From: Deltaproteobacteria bacterium
GTDB taxonomy: Bacteria; Desulfobacterota; JADFXK01
Direction of reading: 5' to 3'
DNA length: 17,374 nucleotides
NCBI GenBank assembly: GCA_015233285.1
Contig: JADFYA010000002.1
Span: forward strand, 20,360-37,733
A model generated the notes under the pieces. It was not told the origin of the DNA. It ran no database searches and saw nothing but the letters and a program-made list of their open reading frames with translations. The position numbers were made by a program, and so were the translations under genes. Numbering within the stretch: the stretch's first letter is position 1; each line of letters opens with the position of its first letter. This document shows, in pieces, positions 1 to 8,106 of this stretch.

Positions 1-436
1 TGAGGGCTTCTTTCCATTGGTCATAGTCAACATAACGGTCAATGATTGCTTGCTGGAAGCTGTCTCCCGGGTAGTCACTTTTAACGGAGGCAATGGCCGC
101 GTCAACCTCTTGAGGAGGCACTTCAATCCCCATTCGCCTCGCCTCACATAGGATCAGTTTTTCTTCAATCAACTGATCCAACACTTCTTGCCGGATCCGG
201 GTAATCTCGGCCGGATCGGCCGGAGACGGGGTGAACTCATCGGCCATCCGCCGATCACACTCCCGGTAGAATTCAGCGGTAGTAATAAGTTGGTCATTCA
301 CCTTGGCCGCCAGGGGAACATCCGTGTGGTCTGCCGACCGGCATCCGGCCAACAGAAATAGACCCATGGCCAGCCCCAGGCAGACCGTCGAATAGCCGCT
401 ATTCCACCTTTCCGGCTGAATAAACTTATGAAACAT
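1..436 (-). CDS. SurA-like periplasmic chaperone lipoprotein, N-terminal part (cut by left window edge)
   Basis: Reading leftward from an ATG at 436, about 145 codons stay open to base 1, so the C-terminus is missing. Residues 1-32 form a lipoprotein signal: a basic start (His3, Lys4, Arg10), a hydrophobic core and the lipobox LLAGC with the lipidated Cys at 32. The mature part begins with a KVNDQLIT-type strand followed by helices, including a VLDQLIEEKLILCEARRMGI stretch. This is the usual look of the SurA/PpiC N-terminal chaperone domain, which binds unfolded outer-membrane proteins. The parvulin domain would lie beyond the edge and cannot be checked. The ATG overlaps the mfd stop by 11 bp and has no clear Shine-Dalgarno sequence, so translational coupling to mfd is inferred. 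An internal ATG at residue 24 would destroy the signal peptide and is less likely. Confidence 0.75.
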   Translation of the reverse strand, partial: MFHKFIQPERWNSGYSTVCLGLAMGLFLLAGCRSADHTDVPLAAKVNDQLITTAEFYRECDRRMADEFTPSPADPAEITRIRQEVLDQLIEEKLILCEARRMGIEVPPQEVDAAIASVKSDYPGDSFQQAIIDRYVDYDQWKEAL

Positions 437-3400
437 TAACATCAAGGAGTAGCTCTTGCAAGCTTTTTTTGGCGGCCTGAAGAACACTGAGCCCGTCTTC
501 GACCGGTTTGAAGATTTTAAAAATATTATTTGGATCCAGTTGATAGGCCTGAGGATAAGCCTGACTCAGTTTTATAATTTTATCTATATTTAGGGCTGTT
601 TGATCATCAAACGAAAAGACCATGGCGGCCGTGTCCAGTTTCGCCTGGTGAACTTTATGTTGCCGCATCAGTATCCTTAACGTGATAAGATCAATCAAAT
701 TTTTGACCTCAACCGGAGGTTCGCCGAACCGATCCGATATTTCTTCTCTCACGTCGGCAAGTTCCTCCTCACTTCTGATCGAGGATAATCGTTTATACAG
801 ATTCAGGCGTTGATTTACATCCGGGACATAGCTTTCGGGCAAATACGCTGAGATTCCAATCTTGATCTCCGGTTCTATTTCTTCGGCCAGGTCCTCCCCT
901 TTCAATTCTCGAATCGTCTGTTCAATTAATTCTAAGTACATTTCATATCCCACTTCGGAGATATGACCCGATTGACTGGCCCCCAAGACATTGCCCGCGC
1001 CTCTGATCTGAAGATCATGCAAAGCGATCTTGAAGCCGGAGCCTAATTCCGTGAAATCCATCAAGACCCGGAGCCGCTTTTGGGCATCCCGGGTGATGTT
1101 TGATTCTCCGGGAATAAGGAGGTAGGCATAGGCCTGGTCTTTGGACCGGCCCACGCGTCCTCTCAGTTGATAAATCTGGGCAAGACCGAACCGGTCCGCC
1201 TGGTTTATGATAATCGTATTGGCACTAGGTATATCCAGGCCGGATTCAATAATCGCGGTGGTCACCAGGACGTCGATTTCCCTATTTAAAAAGGCCATCA
1301 TGACCTTTTCTAATTCCCGTTCCTTCATTTGTCCATGGGCCACTCCAAACTTGAGCTGGGGCAGCAGTTGCCGGAGATGATTGGCAATCCCCGCAATGGA
1401 TTGGACCCGGTTATGGACAAAAAATACTTGACCACCCCGTTTGATTTCCCTTAAGATGGCCTCAATAATGGTGATGTCCTCAAACTTGGTGATATAGGTC
1501 TTAATCGACAACCGGTCTTCCGGCGGCGTCTCAATCGTAGAGATATCCCGGATACTCATCAAGGACATATTCAACGTTCTGGGGATGGGGGTGGCCGTCA
1601 AGGTCAAGACGTCAACCATTAATCTGAATTTCTTTAGTCTCTCTTTGTGGGCGACTCCGAAGCGCTGCTCTTCATCAATAATGATCAACCCCAGGTCCCT
1701 AAACACCACGTCATCCTGTAGGAGCCGGTGAGTCCCGATAATGACGTCAATTTTCCCCTCAGCCAGCTTGGTTAAGACGACTTTCTGGGCCTGGCGGGAC
1801 TTGAAGCGGCTGATGACTTCAACCGTTACCGGATATGGCTCCATGCGCCGAGAAAAGGTTTGATAGTGCTGTTCGGCCAGAACAGTGGTGGGGACCAGCA
1901 TGGCCACCTGCTTCCCATCCATCGCCGATTTGAAGGCGGCCCGAAGAGCCACTTCCGTCTTCCCAAACCCGACATCCCCACAGACCAACCGATCCATCGG
2001 ACGATCTTGCAACATATCATCAATCACATCATTAATGGCCGTAACCTGATCCGGCGTCTCATCATACTCGAAAGCGGCCTCAAATTCCTGGAACACCGCA
2101 TCCGGACGAGAGAAGGCATACCCCTTCCGGACCGCTCGCATGGAATAAATATTTAATAATTCCTTAGCCATGGTTTCGATAGATTGCTTAATTTTGCCCT
2201 TGGCTTTTTCCCAAGCCCGCCCGCCCAACCGGTCCACCTGGGGGATGCGGCCTTCAATCCCCATATATTTTTGAACATGTTCCAACCGATCGACCGGGAT
2301 ATAAAGCTTGTCGCCCCCAAAATACTCTAATAGCATGAATTCATTGGTCAAGTCACCCACGGTCAACATGGTCAGTCCCTGGTAGAGACCAATCCCGTGC
2401 TTGACGTGAACCACGAAATCACCAATTTGCAGATCAGACAGGGATTCTAAGTAGGATTTGAGCCGTTCCTTGGCCTTCCTCGCTCGTTTAGGGGCGCGCC
2501 TGGTTCCCAAGGCTTCTTCTTCAGTCAGGATTATCAGGTTTTCTTTTAGAAAAATAAATCCTTCAGTCAGATCACCAGGGTAAATAGTAATATTTCCAGG
2601 ATAACCGCACTCTCCTATTTCTTTAACCGCCGCTTCCACCCGCACCGGAATACCGTAAGGTTCCATCAACTGGAAAATCTTTTCCGCCTGGTGTAAGGTC
2701 GAAGTAACCAGGCAGACCTTTACCTCCGCCTTGATCCAGTCCCAAATCATGGAGATAAATGGCGCCAGGAGGCCGTCCTTCCGGCTGTGATCACCGGACT
2801 GGATTTTCAACAACGCGGTGGTCTCAGTGTGCATAGTTAAAGACACGCCGTTATCTTGTTCCTCGCCCTGGACCTGAAGCGCTTTGATATTAACCTGGCC
2901 ATAGCGTGAAACCAATTGGGCCAACTCCGCGGCCGAGAGGTAAAGCTCCGCCGGACTCAAGCAAAGCCGGCCTTTGTCCGACTCCCGGGCATATTGCTGC
3001 CCTAATTTCCATTCGAGTTCTTCGGCCTGTGTTCTAATTTCGGCTGGGTCTGAATTGATAACCAAGATGTCCGGCGGCAGGTAGTCAAATAATGTTTCCA
3101 CCTGGGGATAGAATAGGGGCAAGTAGGATTCGATACCGGGGAAGTAATTGCCGCTGCGGATGTTTTCCAACGTCCTGAAATGGGTGGCTACAGCCAAGCC
3201 AACGTCTTTGGTCATCATTTCGGCCCGCTGAATGGCCAGGGCGATATTCGTTTTCTTTAAGAGGACTTCTCCACTGGGGGCGATCAGGAGTTCGCTGAGC
3301 TCGCGCAACGACCTTTGATCACTCGGGCTGAACTCCCTGATCGATTCCACCAGGTCGCCAAAGAATTCTATGCGCACCGGGTATTCGGTGGTCGGGCCAA

Positions 3401-3974
3401 AGACGTCCAGGAGATCACCTCGGACGCTGAAGTCCCCCCACTCTTCAACCAAGGACGTGTTCAGATATCCGGTTCTGGTCAGGTTATCTATCAGTCGCGC
3501 CCGGTCCGTTTCTTGTCCCGCGACCAGATAATCCATGGCCTCCGAAAAAGAATGCCTGGGCATCAGCTTCTGCATCAGGGCGGCCGGGTAGGAAATATAA
3601 ATACCCGGTCCATTGGCCGACAAGGTGTGACAGAGGGTCCGCATTCGTTTAGCCGTGACCGTACCGGGGGGAGAAGTCTCTTGGTAAGGAAGTATTTCGT
3701 AACCTGGGAATTGGAAGACAGATCGGGCCGCGACCTCGGAACCCAAAAAAAAGGTGAGGTCATTGAACAAATTTTGGGTCTCACGCGGGGTGGGAGCGAC
3801 GATCAAAAAGGACCGTTGCAGTTTCTTGAATAAATGTGATATAATAAAAGGTTGAGACGATCTGGTCAGCCCGTGCAAATAGATCGGACCAGTCCCTTGA
3901 CTGACCTGCTCGGTCAATTCCGCAACGGAACATCCATCAAGAGACTTAGTGTCAGGAAACGGTGTATCCACCAC
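426..3974 (-). CDS. mfd: Transcription-repair coupling factor Mfd
   Basis: An 1182-residue protein, the normal full length for Mfd. Mfd is a DNA translocase that dislodges RNA polymerase stalled at lesions and recruits UvrA for nucleotide excision repair. Visible parts in order: an N-terminal UvrB-like region with YLHGLTRSSQ and APTPRETQNLF; an RNA-polymerase-interacting (CarD-like) domain near residues 515-580 with HVKHGIGLYQGL; Walker A GDVGFGKT with Lys672; DEEQ box at 767-770; motif III TATPIPRTL near 795; QLRGRVGRS of motif VI; and the GAGNVLGASQSGH stretch near the translocation motif, followed by the C-terminal domain. Translation probably starts at the GTG at 3974. A second GTG follows directly, and an in-frame stop lies nine codons upstream, which limits other choices. 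No good ribosome binding site is visible. The gene sits between two parvulin-family genes on the same strand and overlaps the downstream one. Confidence 0.97.
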   Translation of the reverse strand: MVDTPFPDTKSLDGCSVAELTEQVSQGTGPIYLHGLTRSSQPFIISHLFKKLQRSFLIVAPTPRETQNLFNDLTFFLGSEVAARSVFQFPGYEILPYQETSPPGTVTAKRMRTLCHTLSANGPGIYISYPAALMQKLMPRHSFSEAMDYLVAGQETDRARLIDNLTRTGYLNTSLVEEWGDFSVRGDLLDVFGPTTEYPVRIEFFGDLVESIREFSPSDQRSLRELSELLIAPSGEVLLKKTNIALAIQRAEMMTKDVGLAVATHFRTLENIRSGNYFPGIESYLPLFYPQVETLFDYLPPDILVINSDPAEIRTQAEELEWKLGQQYARESDKGRLCLSPAELYLSAAELAQLVSRYGQVNIKALQVQGEEQDNGVSLTMHTETTALLKIQSGDHSRKDGLLAPFISMIWDWIKAEVKVCLVTSTLHQAEKIFQLMEPYGIPVRVEAAVKEIGECGYPGNITIYPGDLTEGFIFLKENLIILTEEEALGTRRAPKRARKAKERLKSYLESLSDLQIGDFVVHVKHGIGLYQGLTMLTVGDLTNEFMLLEYFGGDKLYIPVDRLEHVQKYMGIEGRIPQVDRLGGRAWEKAKGKIKQSIETMAKELLNIYSMRAVRKGYAFSRPDAVFQEFEAAFEYDETPDQVTAINDVIDDMLQDRPMDRLVCGDVGFGKTEVALRAAFKSAMDGKQVAMLVPTTVLAEQHYQTFSRRMEPYPVTVEVISRFKSRQAQKVVLTKLAEGKIDVIIGTHRLLQDDVVFRDLGLIIIDEEQRFGVAHKERLKKFRLMVDVLTLTATPIPRTLNMSLMSIRDISTIETPPEDRLSIKTYITKFEDITIIEAILREIKRGGQVFFVHNRVQSIAGIANHLRQLLPQLKFGVAHGQMKERELEKVMMAFLNREIDVLVTTAIIESGLDIPSANTIIINQADRFGLAQIYQLRGRVGRSKDQAYAYLLIPGESNITRDAQKRLRVLMDFTELGSGFKIALHDLQIRGAGNVLGASQSGHISEVGYEMYLELIEQTIRELKGEDLAEEIEPEIKIGISAYLPESYVPDVNQRLNLYKRLSSIRSEEELADVREEISDRFGEPPVEVKNLIDLITLRILMRQHKVHQAKLDTAAMVFSFDDQTALNIDKIIKLSQAYPQAYQLDPNNIFKIFKPVEDGLSVLQAAKKSLQELLLDVNVS

Positions 3975-4029
3975 AAACCGGAAAATATCTGAATGTCATT
4001 CAACTCGACCATCTGATTCAGTTGTCTAT

Positions 4030-4068
4030 GAGACAAAAACGAGGGGATAGCTCCCCTCGCCAGGTCTC
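4030..4068 (-). terminator. Rho-independent terminator after the foldase gene
   Basis: CGAGGGG (4040-4046) pairs with CCCCTCG (4053-4059). On the minus strand the stem is followed directly by TTTTTG (the A-run at 4035-4039 on the plus strand). An outer pair GAGAC (4030-4034) and GTCTC (4064-4068) can lengthen the structure. It lies about 25 bp after the stop of the 4093-5064 gene and about 55 bp before the mfd start, so most transcripts should end before mfd. mfd would then depend on read-through or its own promoter in this short gap. I see no convincing promoter there. Confidence 0.8.
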
Positions 4069-4092
4069 AAACTTCAAGCCACGAACAATCTA

Positions 4093-5064
4093 TCAATCGG
4101 GCTTACTGATCAGTTCCACAGTGACGTCCTTTTTTATTCTATCCAGGGCTCCACCAATAATTTTACGTTCCTGTTCATCCACCAGTTTTTGATAAATAAT
4201 ACTCCGGGAATTCAAAAAGGAATTCTGTCTCCCTTCAGTTTGAGCTTCTTTTAGAATAAGGTACCAACCGTTTTGACCTTTTACCGGACGGCTTAGTTCG
4301 TTTTCGGTCAAAGCCAGAGCAACCTTCTCGACTTCCGGGTCCTTCTCACCTTTGTTAAACCAGGGGACCCAGCCGCCCTTGGGCGCGGTCGCAGTATCTT
4401 TAGAATGCTTAACGGCCAAGGCACGAAAAACATGTGGTGAAGCCAAGATTACTTTATCTTCGGCCTTAGCCTTTTCCGCACCTGCAGCCATTTGATTTGC
4501 CGGCGATTTCTTCATTTCAGCAAATAGCTTATCGGCATCTTCCTTGGTATCGACTAGAATCCAAAAAACTTTGATGGCCGGTTTATCATAGAAAGCATCT
4601 TTGTTTTTTTCGTAAAATTCTTTCATCTGCTCGTCGGTAACATTGACCTTTCCTTTGGTCAGGTTCTCAGAATAGGCCTTGGATAATATTTGGTTCTCTA
4701 TTTTGGTTAATTTCTTGGCAATAGCCGGGTCTTTATCCAGCCCGGTTCGACGCGCTTCAGCGGCCAGGACCAGATTCACCAACAAACCATCCAGTGCATT
4801 CAACTTGTCGGCCTCAGTCGGTGGTTTATCGCGAAATCTGGCCGGATCGGCATACAGGATTGCATCTACATCGGCCTGGGTTACTTCTTCCCCCCCCACT
4901 CTGGCCACGACTTTATTCTTAGGGTCCATTGATTTTGTGTCTTTCTGGACTGCGTCTCTTCGGGGCCCAAGCGGAGCGAGACCGGGTTTATCATTCGTCG
5001 CGGCCAGAGCCAAAGGCGCCATCAGAAAGCACGCCAGAATAAGCAAAATTAATGTCTTACGCAT
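4093..5064 (-). CDS. Exported parvulin-type peptidyl-prolyl cis-trans isomerase (PpiC/SurA family)
   Basis: A 323-residue protein, probably a periplasmic folding factor that assists outer-membrane or secreted proteins. Residues 1-21 form a Sec signal peptide (basic MRK, hydrophobic core, LALA then ATND). A Pro/Lys-rich linker follows, then a SurA-type N-terminal helical region (about 52-160: VVARVGGEEVTQADV, LDGLLVNLVLAAEARR). The parvulin region is at about 164-275, ending in ALAVKHSKDTATAPKGGW...FNKGEKDP...SRPVKGQNGWYLILKE. The usual GGDLGWF loop reads GGWVPWF here, and a charged Ala/Lys-rich stretch (186-205) interrupts the domain, so isomerase activity is not certain; it may act as a chaperone only. 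AAGGAGG (5069-5075) lies four bases before the ATG, which fixes the start. A terminator follows the gene, so it appears to be a single-gene unit. Confidence 0.85.
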   Translation of the reverse strand: MRKTLILLILACFLMAPLALAATNDKPGLAPLGPRRDAVQKDTKSMDPKNKVVARVGGEEVTQADVDAILYADPARFRDKPPTEADKLNALDGLLVNLVLAAEARRTGLDKDPAIAKKLTKIENQILSKAYSENLTKGKVNVTDEQMKEFYEKNKDAFYDKPAIKVFWILVDTKEDADKLFAEMKKSPANQMAAGAEKAKAEDKVILASPHVFRALAVKHSKDTATAPKGGWVPWFNKGEKDPEVEKVALALTENELSRPVKGQNGWYLILKEAQTEGRQNSFLNSRSIIYQKLVDEQERKIIGGALDRIKKDVTVELISKPD

Positions 5065-5201
5065 GAATCCTCCTTATTTCTTTCGTTTTAAAAGCTGCCA
5101 TAATAAAATAAACAGTTAAAATCTGACATCGGCTCATCAATATTGGCCCGGATAAGCATGGATTATTCACCCTGAAGGACCAAACCATCACCAGGACCGT
5201 C

Positions 5202-5230
5202 CGTAGAAGATTGCAGTCCAAGTTTGTCAA
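5202..5230 (-). promoter_or_regulatory. Weak candidate promoter toward the foldase gene
   Basis: On the minus strand a perfect -35 TTGACA (5225-5230) is followed after 17 bases by TCTACG (5202-5207), which matches the -10 consensus at only three of six positions. It would give a leader of roughly 130 bases before the foldase ATG at 5064. The -35 and spacing are good; the -10 is poor, so this is only a candidate. Confidence 0.25.
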
Positions 5231-5561
5231 TCGCCTTGAATACCACGGCCAGGTCATCTTAGCAAGCCAAAAAATCGAAACTACGCGTATTCTAACTGAA
5301 ATAAACCTATCCCGGCCATCTGCCCAAAGATCAACCCTAACCCGCAATTCCTATATTCAAAGCCGGAAGTCTCCTATCAGGTGGGTGACAAGACCACGGC
5401 GCAGTTGGGAGCAATCCGGATCTCTGTATCAACTTACCGTCGCTAAACCGGAAAATCATATTTGGACCCGAATGTTCTTTTTATAATCCCGCCAAAAGGG
5501 CCGCCGGATAAGCGGCTCTCCAGGCTAACAATTCGTAACCGTTAAGTTTGCCGTTTGAAGC

Positions 5562-5590
5562 TTGACACTCTCCAGCGTTTCGCCTATATT
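5562..5590 (+). promoter_or_regulatory. Sigma70-type promoter of tex
   Basis: TTGACA (5562-5567, perfect -35), a 17-base spacer, then TATATT (5585-5590, five of six matches to the -10 consensus). Transcription would begin near 5597, leaving an untranslated leader of about 155 bases before the tex ATG. Spacing and sequence make this the best promoter in the window. Confidence 0.75.
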
Positions 5591-5751
5591 TCCAGACCAG
5601 GCACACATCAATGTTCGCTCTGTTATTTAAGTAAGTTAAAATAAGCTACCGGCCGATAACGATTTCCGGTTTGGACCACCAACCAATTCTTAAGCGGCAA
5701 ATCAACTCCTCCGTCCCTGATGTTACGAGGGAAAAACAGAAAGACAGGACC

Positions 5752-8046
5752 ATGGATCTAAAGCAACATCTATCTGCAGAATTCCAGCTCCGTGACTGGC
5801 AAGTAGACAATGTCATCGCCTTGTTGGATGACCGGGCCACCATACCCTTCATTGCCCGTTACCGGAAAGAGGCCACCGGTGAGCTTAACGAAGTTGTTCT
5901 GCGGGAACTCAGTGACCGTTACGAATACTTGAAAGAAATAGAAGAACGCAAGGAAACCGTCCTGAAGACTATTTCAGAAATGGGTAAGCTGACTGACGAC
6001 CTAAAACAAAAGATAGAAGATTGCCTGGAAAAGTCGAAGCTGGAGGACCTGTACCTGCCTTACAAACCCAAAAAGAGGACCCGGGCGTCGGCCGCCAAAG
6101 AAAAAGGATTAGAGCCACTTTTGGATTGGATATTAAGCCTTTCGGACCCTTACGCCGGTATGGAAGCCGAGGCCCAAAAATATGTTGATCTGGAAAAAGG
6201 GGTGTCTTCGGCCATTGAAGCTTTGAAAGGAGCCGCCGATATCTTTGCCGAAAGGATCGCTGAAAAGGCGGAATACCGAGATTTGGTCAGGGCGAATTTC
6301 TTGACCAAAGGTCTTTTTGTTTCCAAAGTTAAGAAAGATATGGAAACTCAAAAGACCAAATTCGAAATGTACTACGACTACCGGGTACCGGTTAAGGAAA
6401 TAAAATCACACAACATGTTGGCTGTTAGGCGGGCGGAAAAAGAGGGCGTGGTCGCGTTCAAAATTGAAGCCGATGAAGATGAAATCATCAGCGCCATCTC
6501 CAGCCGAGAAATCAAGATCGGGGACGGGCCGGTGGCCGATTTTCTTAAGTCGGCAATTAAAGACGCCTATGATCGCTTGGTCAAGGTGTCTATCAGCGCC
6601 GAAGTCCGTCTCACCAAGAAAAAAGAAGCCGATTTAGAGGCGATTAAGACATTCGAGAATAATCTGAGGGAACTCCTTTTGGCTGCACCAGCCGGAAATG
6701 TCCGAGTCTTCGGAGTCGATCCCGGATTTCGGACCGGCTGTAAGGTGGCCATGCTGGACGAAACCGCCAATCTGTTAGGATATATCACCCTGCATTTGCA
6801 TAAATCGCAGAGGGAAGAGGATCAAGCCAAAGAAAATCTGCTTAAGTTGATCAATACCCACCACCCGAGATTCATCGCCATCGGCAACGGGACCGCCTCC
6901 CGGGAAACCGATAAATTCATAAAGCAGGTGGTCAAAGAACTTGATACTGATGACAAACCCCATGTTTTGGTGGTCAGTGAATCCGGTGCCTCGGTTTATT
7001 CAGCCAGTGAGTGTGCCATCCATGAATTCCCCGACCTGGACGTAACCATCCGGGGCGCCGTCAGCATCGGCCGCCGACTGGTGGACCCTTTAGCCGAGAT
7101 GGTCAAAATCGACCCAAAATCTTTAGGCGTGGGACAATACCAACATGACGTAGATCAAAACCTGCTAAAAAAGAAGCTGGAGGAAGTGGTGGAATCCTGC
7201 GTGAACTACGTTGGAGTCAACCTGAACACCGCCTCAGCGGAACTGTTGTCTTATGTTTCCGGGCTGACCATGAGCAACGCCCAAAAGGTCGTCAAACACC
7301 GCCAGGAAACCGGTCCTTTTAAGAACCGGCGGATGCTCCTCGACGTCGGCGGTATCGGGGCCAAAACCTTTGAACAAGCCGCCGGGTTTCTCCGGATCAA
7401 GGGTGGCGTCAACCCCTTAGACGATTCGGCCGTTCATCCCGAAAGCTACTACGTTGTAGAAAAGATGGCCCAAAAGCTCAATATCCCGGTGACCTCCCTG
7501 ATCGCCAACGATGCCGTCCTCAACTCCTTGCGGGCCGAAGATTACGCCAACGAAAAAACCGGAATCACCACCATCAAAGACATCCTAGACGAACTAAGAA
7601 AGCCGGGGCGCGACCCCAGAGCCACTTTTTCGTATGCCGATTTTCGTGAAGATGTGACTGAGGTGAATGATCTTAAGGAGGGAATGGTCCTGGAGGGCGT
7701 GGTGACCAATGTCACCAACTTTGGCGCTTTTGTAGATATCGGGGTCCATCGGGACGGGTTGGTTCACGTCTCTCAACTGGCCGAGAAGTTCGTCAGCGAT
7801 CCTGCGATGGTGGTCAAAATGGGGGATCGGGTAAAAGTCAAAGTACTCACCGTCGACCAGGACCTGGGCCGGATATCCTTATCCATGCGTCTTGATGCCT
7901 CAAAGACCGAACGGCAGCCTGATGCGCCAAAGACCGAACGGCGGTCTAATGCCTCCAAGCCCGAACGCGGCCCCCAAAGACTTGTCCCGACGCCGGTCAA
8001 GAAAATGGCCACCTTGGAAGATCTGGTTAAAAAATTCAACAGATAA
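5752..8046 (+). CDS. tex: Tex family S1 RNA-binding transcription accessory protein
   Basis: A 764-residue protein counted from the ATG at 5752, close to usual Tex length. Tex is a conserved cytoplasmic nucleic-acid-binding protein related to eukaryotic Spt6 and linked to transcription. Order of parts: N-terminal helical domain with the signature ATIPFIARYRKEATG; YqgF/RNase-H-like domain with RVFGVDPGFRTGCK (Asp323); helix-hairpin-helix modules from about 488 (GVNLNTASAELL, LLDVGGIGAKTFEQAAGFLRI); S1 domain at about 641-710 (VTNFGAFVDIGVHRDGLVHVSQL); then a 50-residue basic tail. The frame stays open back to a TTG at 5671, but that codon has no ribosome binding site and the family N-terminus begins at MDLKQHLSAEF. 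Even for the ATG the nearest Shine-Dalgarno-like AGGA (5746-5749) is very close. The tail holds three copies of a nine-residue repeat and ends in MATLEDLVKKFNR. Confidence 0.95.
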   Translation: MDLKQHLSAEFQLRDWQVDNVIALLDDRATIPFIARYRKEATGELNEVVLRELSDRYEYLKEIEERKETVLKTISEMGKLTDDLKQKIEDCLEKSKLEDLYLPYKPKKRTRASAAKEKGLEPLLDWILSLSDPYAGMEAEAQKYVDLEKGVSSAIEALKGAADIFAERIAEKAEYRDLVRANFLTKGLFVSKVKKDMETQKTKFEMYYDYRVPVKEIKSHNMLAVRRAEKEGVVAFKIEADEDEIISAISSREIKIGDGPVADFLKSAIKDAYDRLVKVSISAEVRLTKKKEADLEAIKTFENNLRELLLAAPAGNVRVFGVDPGFRTGCKVAMLDETANLLGYITLHLHKSQREEDQAKENLLKLINTHHPRFIAIGNGTASRETDKFIKQVVKELDTDDKPHVLVVSESGASVYSASECAIHEFPDLDVTIRGAVSIGRRLVDPLAEMVKIDPKSLGVGQYQHDVDQNLLKKKLEEVVESCVNYVGVNLNTASAELLSYVSGLTMSNAQKVVKHRQETGPFKNRRMLLDVGGIGAKTFEQAAGFLRIKGGVNPLDDSAVHPESYYVVEKMAQKLNIPVTSLIANDAVLNSLRAEDYANEKTGITTIKDILDELRKPGRDPRATFSYADFREDVTEVNDLKEGMVLEGVVTNVTNFGAFVDIGVHRDGLVHVSQLAEKFVSDPAMVVKMGDRVKVKVLTVDQDLGRISLSMRLDASKTERQPDAPKTERRSNASKPERGPQRLVPTPVKKMATLEDLVKKFNR
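7894..7974 (+). repeat. Three 27-bp in-frame tandem repeats in the tex tail
   Basis: Three adjacent 27-base units (7894-7920, 7921-7947, 7948-7974) encode DASKTERQP, DAPKTERRS and NASKPERGP. They lie between the S1 domain and the conserved-looking C-terminal end, in a charged, probably disordered linker. The partial DNA divergence of the copies suggests an older expansion by duplication rather than an assembly error. Confidence 0.85.
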
Positions 8047-8047
8047 A

Positions 8048-8084
8048 GAGGATAACGCAGAGGTGCGTCCTTTGCGTTATCCTC
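8048..8084. terminator. Hairpin between convergent tex and the 8098-8820 gene
   Basis: GAGGATAACGCA (8048-8059) and TGCGTTATCCTC (8073-8084) are perfect 12-bp inverted complements around a 13-base loop. The stem starts one base after the tex stop and ends 14 bases from the stop of the opposing gene. No strong T-run follows on the plus strand (CAATTAT); on the minus strand the stem is followed by TTTATC. A shared bidirectional terminator is the simplest reading. Confidence 0.6.
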
Positions 8085-8106
8085 AATTATACCGGAATTA
8101 TACCGG
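8085..8106. repeat. Perfect 11-bp tandem duplication at a stop codon
   Basis: AATTATACCGG occurs twice back to back (8085-8095 and 8096-8106). The stop codon of the minus-strand gene (8098-8100) lies in the right copy, so the gene end has been duplicated. A TAA equivalent remains in both copies. Confidence 0.85.

Larger units (their letters stand above)
5065..5751. other. Long divergent intergenic region, no convincing gene
   Basis: About 690 bases separate the minus-strand foldase from the plus-strand tex. Short open frames exist here (for example 5211-5486 plus and 5057-5347 minus), but they lack ribosome binding sites and any protein family likeness, and they overlap each other. What I can support is a strong tex promoter (5562-5590), a weak minus-strand promoter candidate (5202-5230) and a small GC-rich hairpin (GCCGC, seven-base loop, GCGGC) near 5502-5518. 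A decayed gene or a small RNA remains possible but is not shown. Confidence 0.5.

Noticed and set aside
3315..3833. 172-codon plus-strand open frame inside mfd
   Set aside because: It is antisense to a well-supported mfd coding region, has no ribosome binding site and no family likeness.
5380..5440. Possible tRNA-like segment in the tex upstream gap
   Set aside because: No T-loop GTTCRA sequence and no cloverleaf pairing could be found.
5211..5486. 91-codon plus-strand frame in the tex upstream gap
   Set aside because: No ribosome binding site, no recognisable motif, overlaps another equally unlikely frame, and ends before the tex promoter.
5671..5751. Longer Tex start at a TTG
   Set aside because: No Shine-Dalgarno sequence and the extra 27 residues precede the normal family N-terminus.
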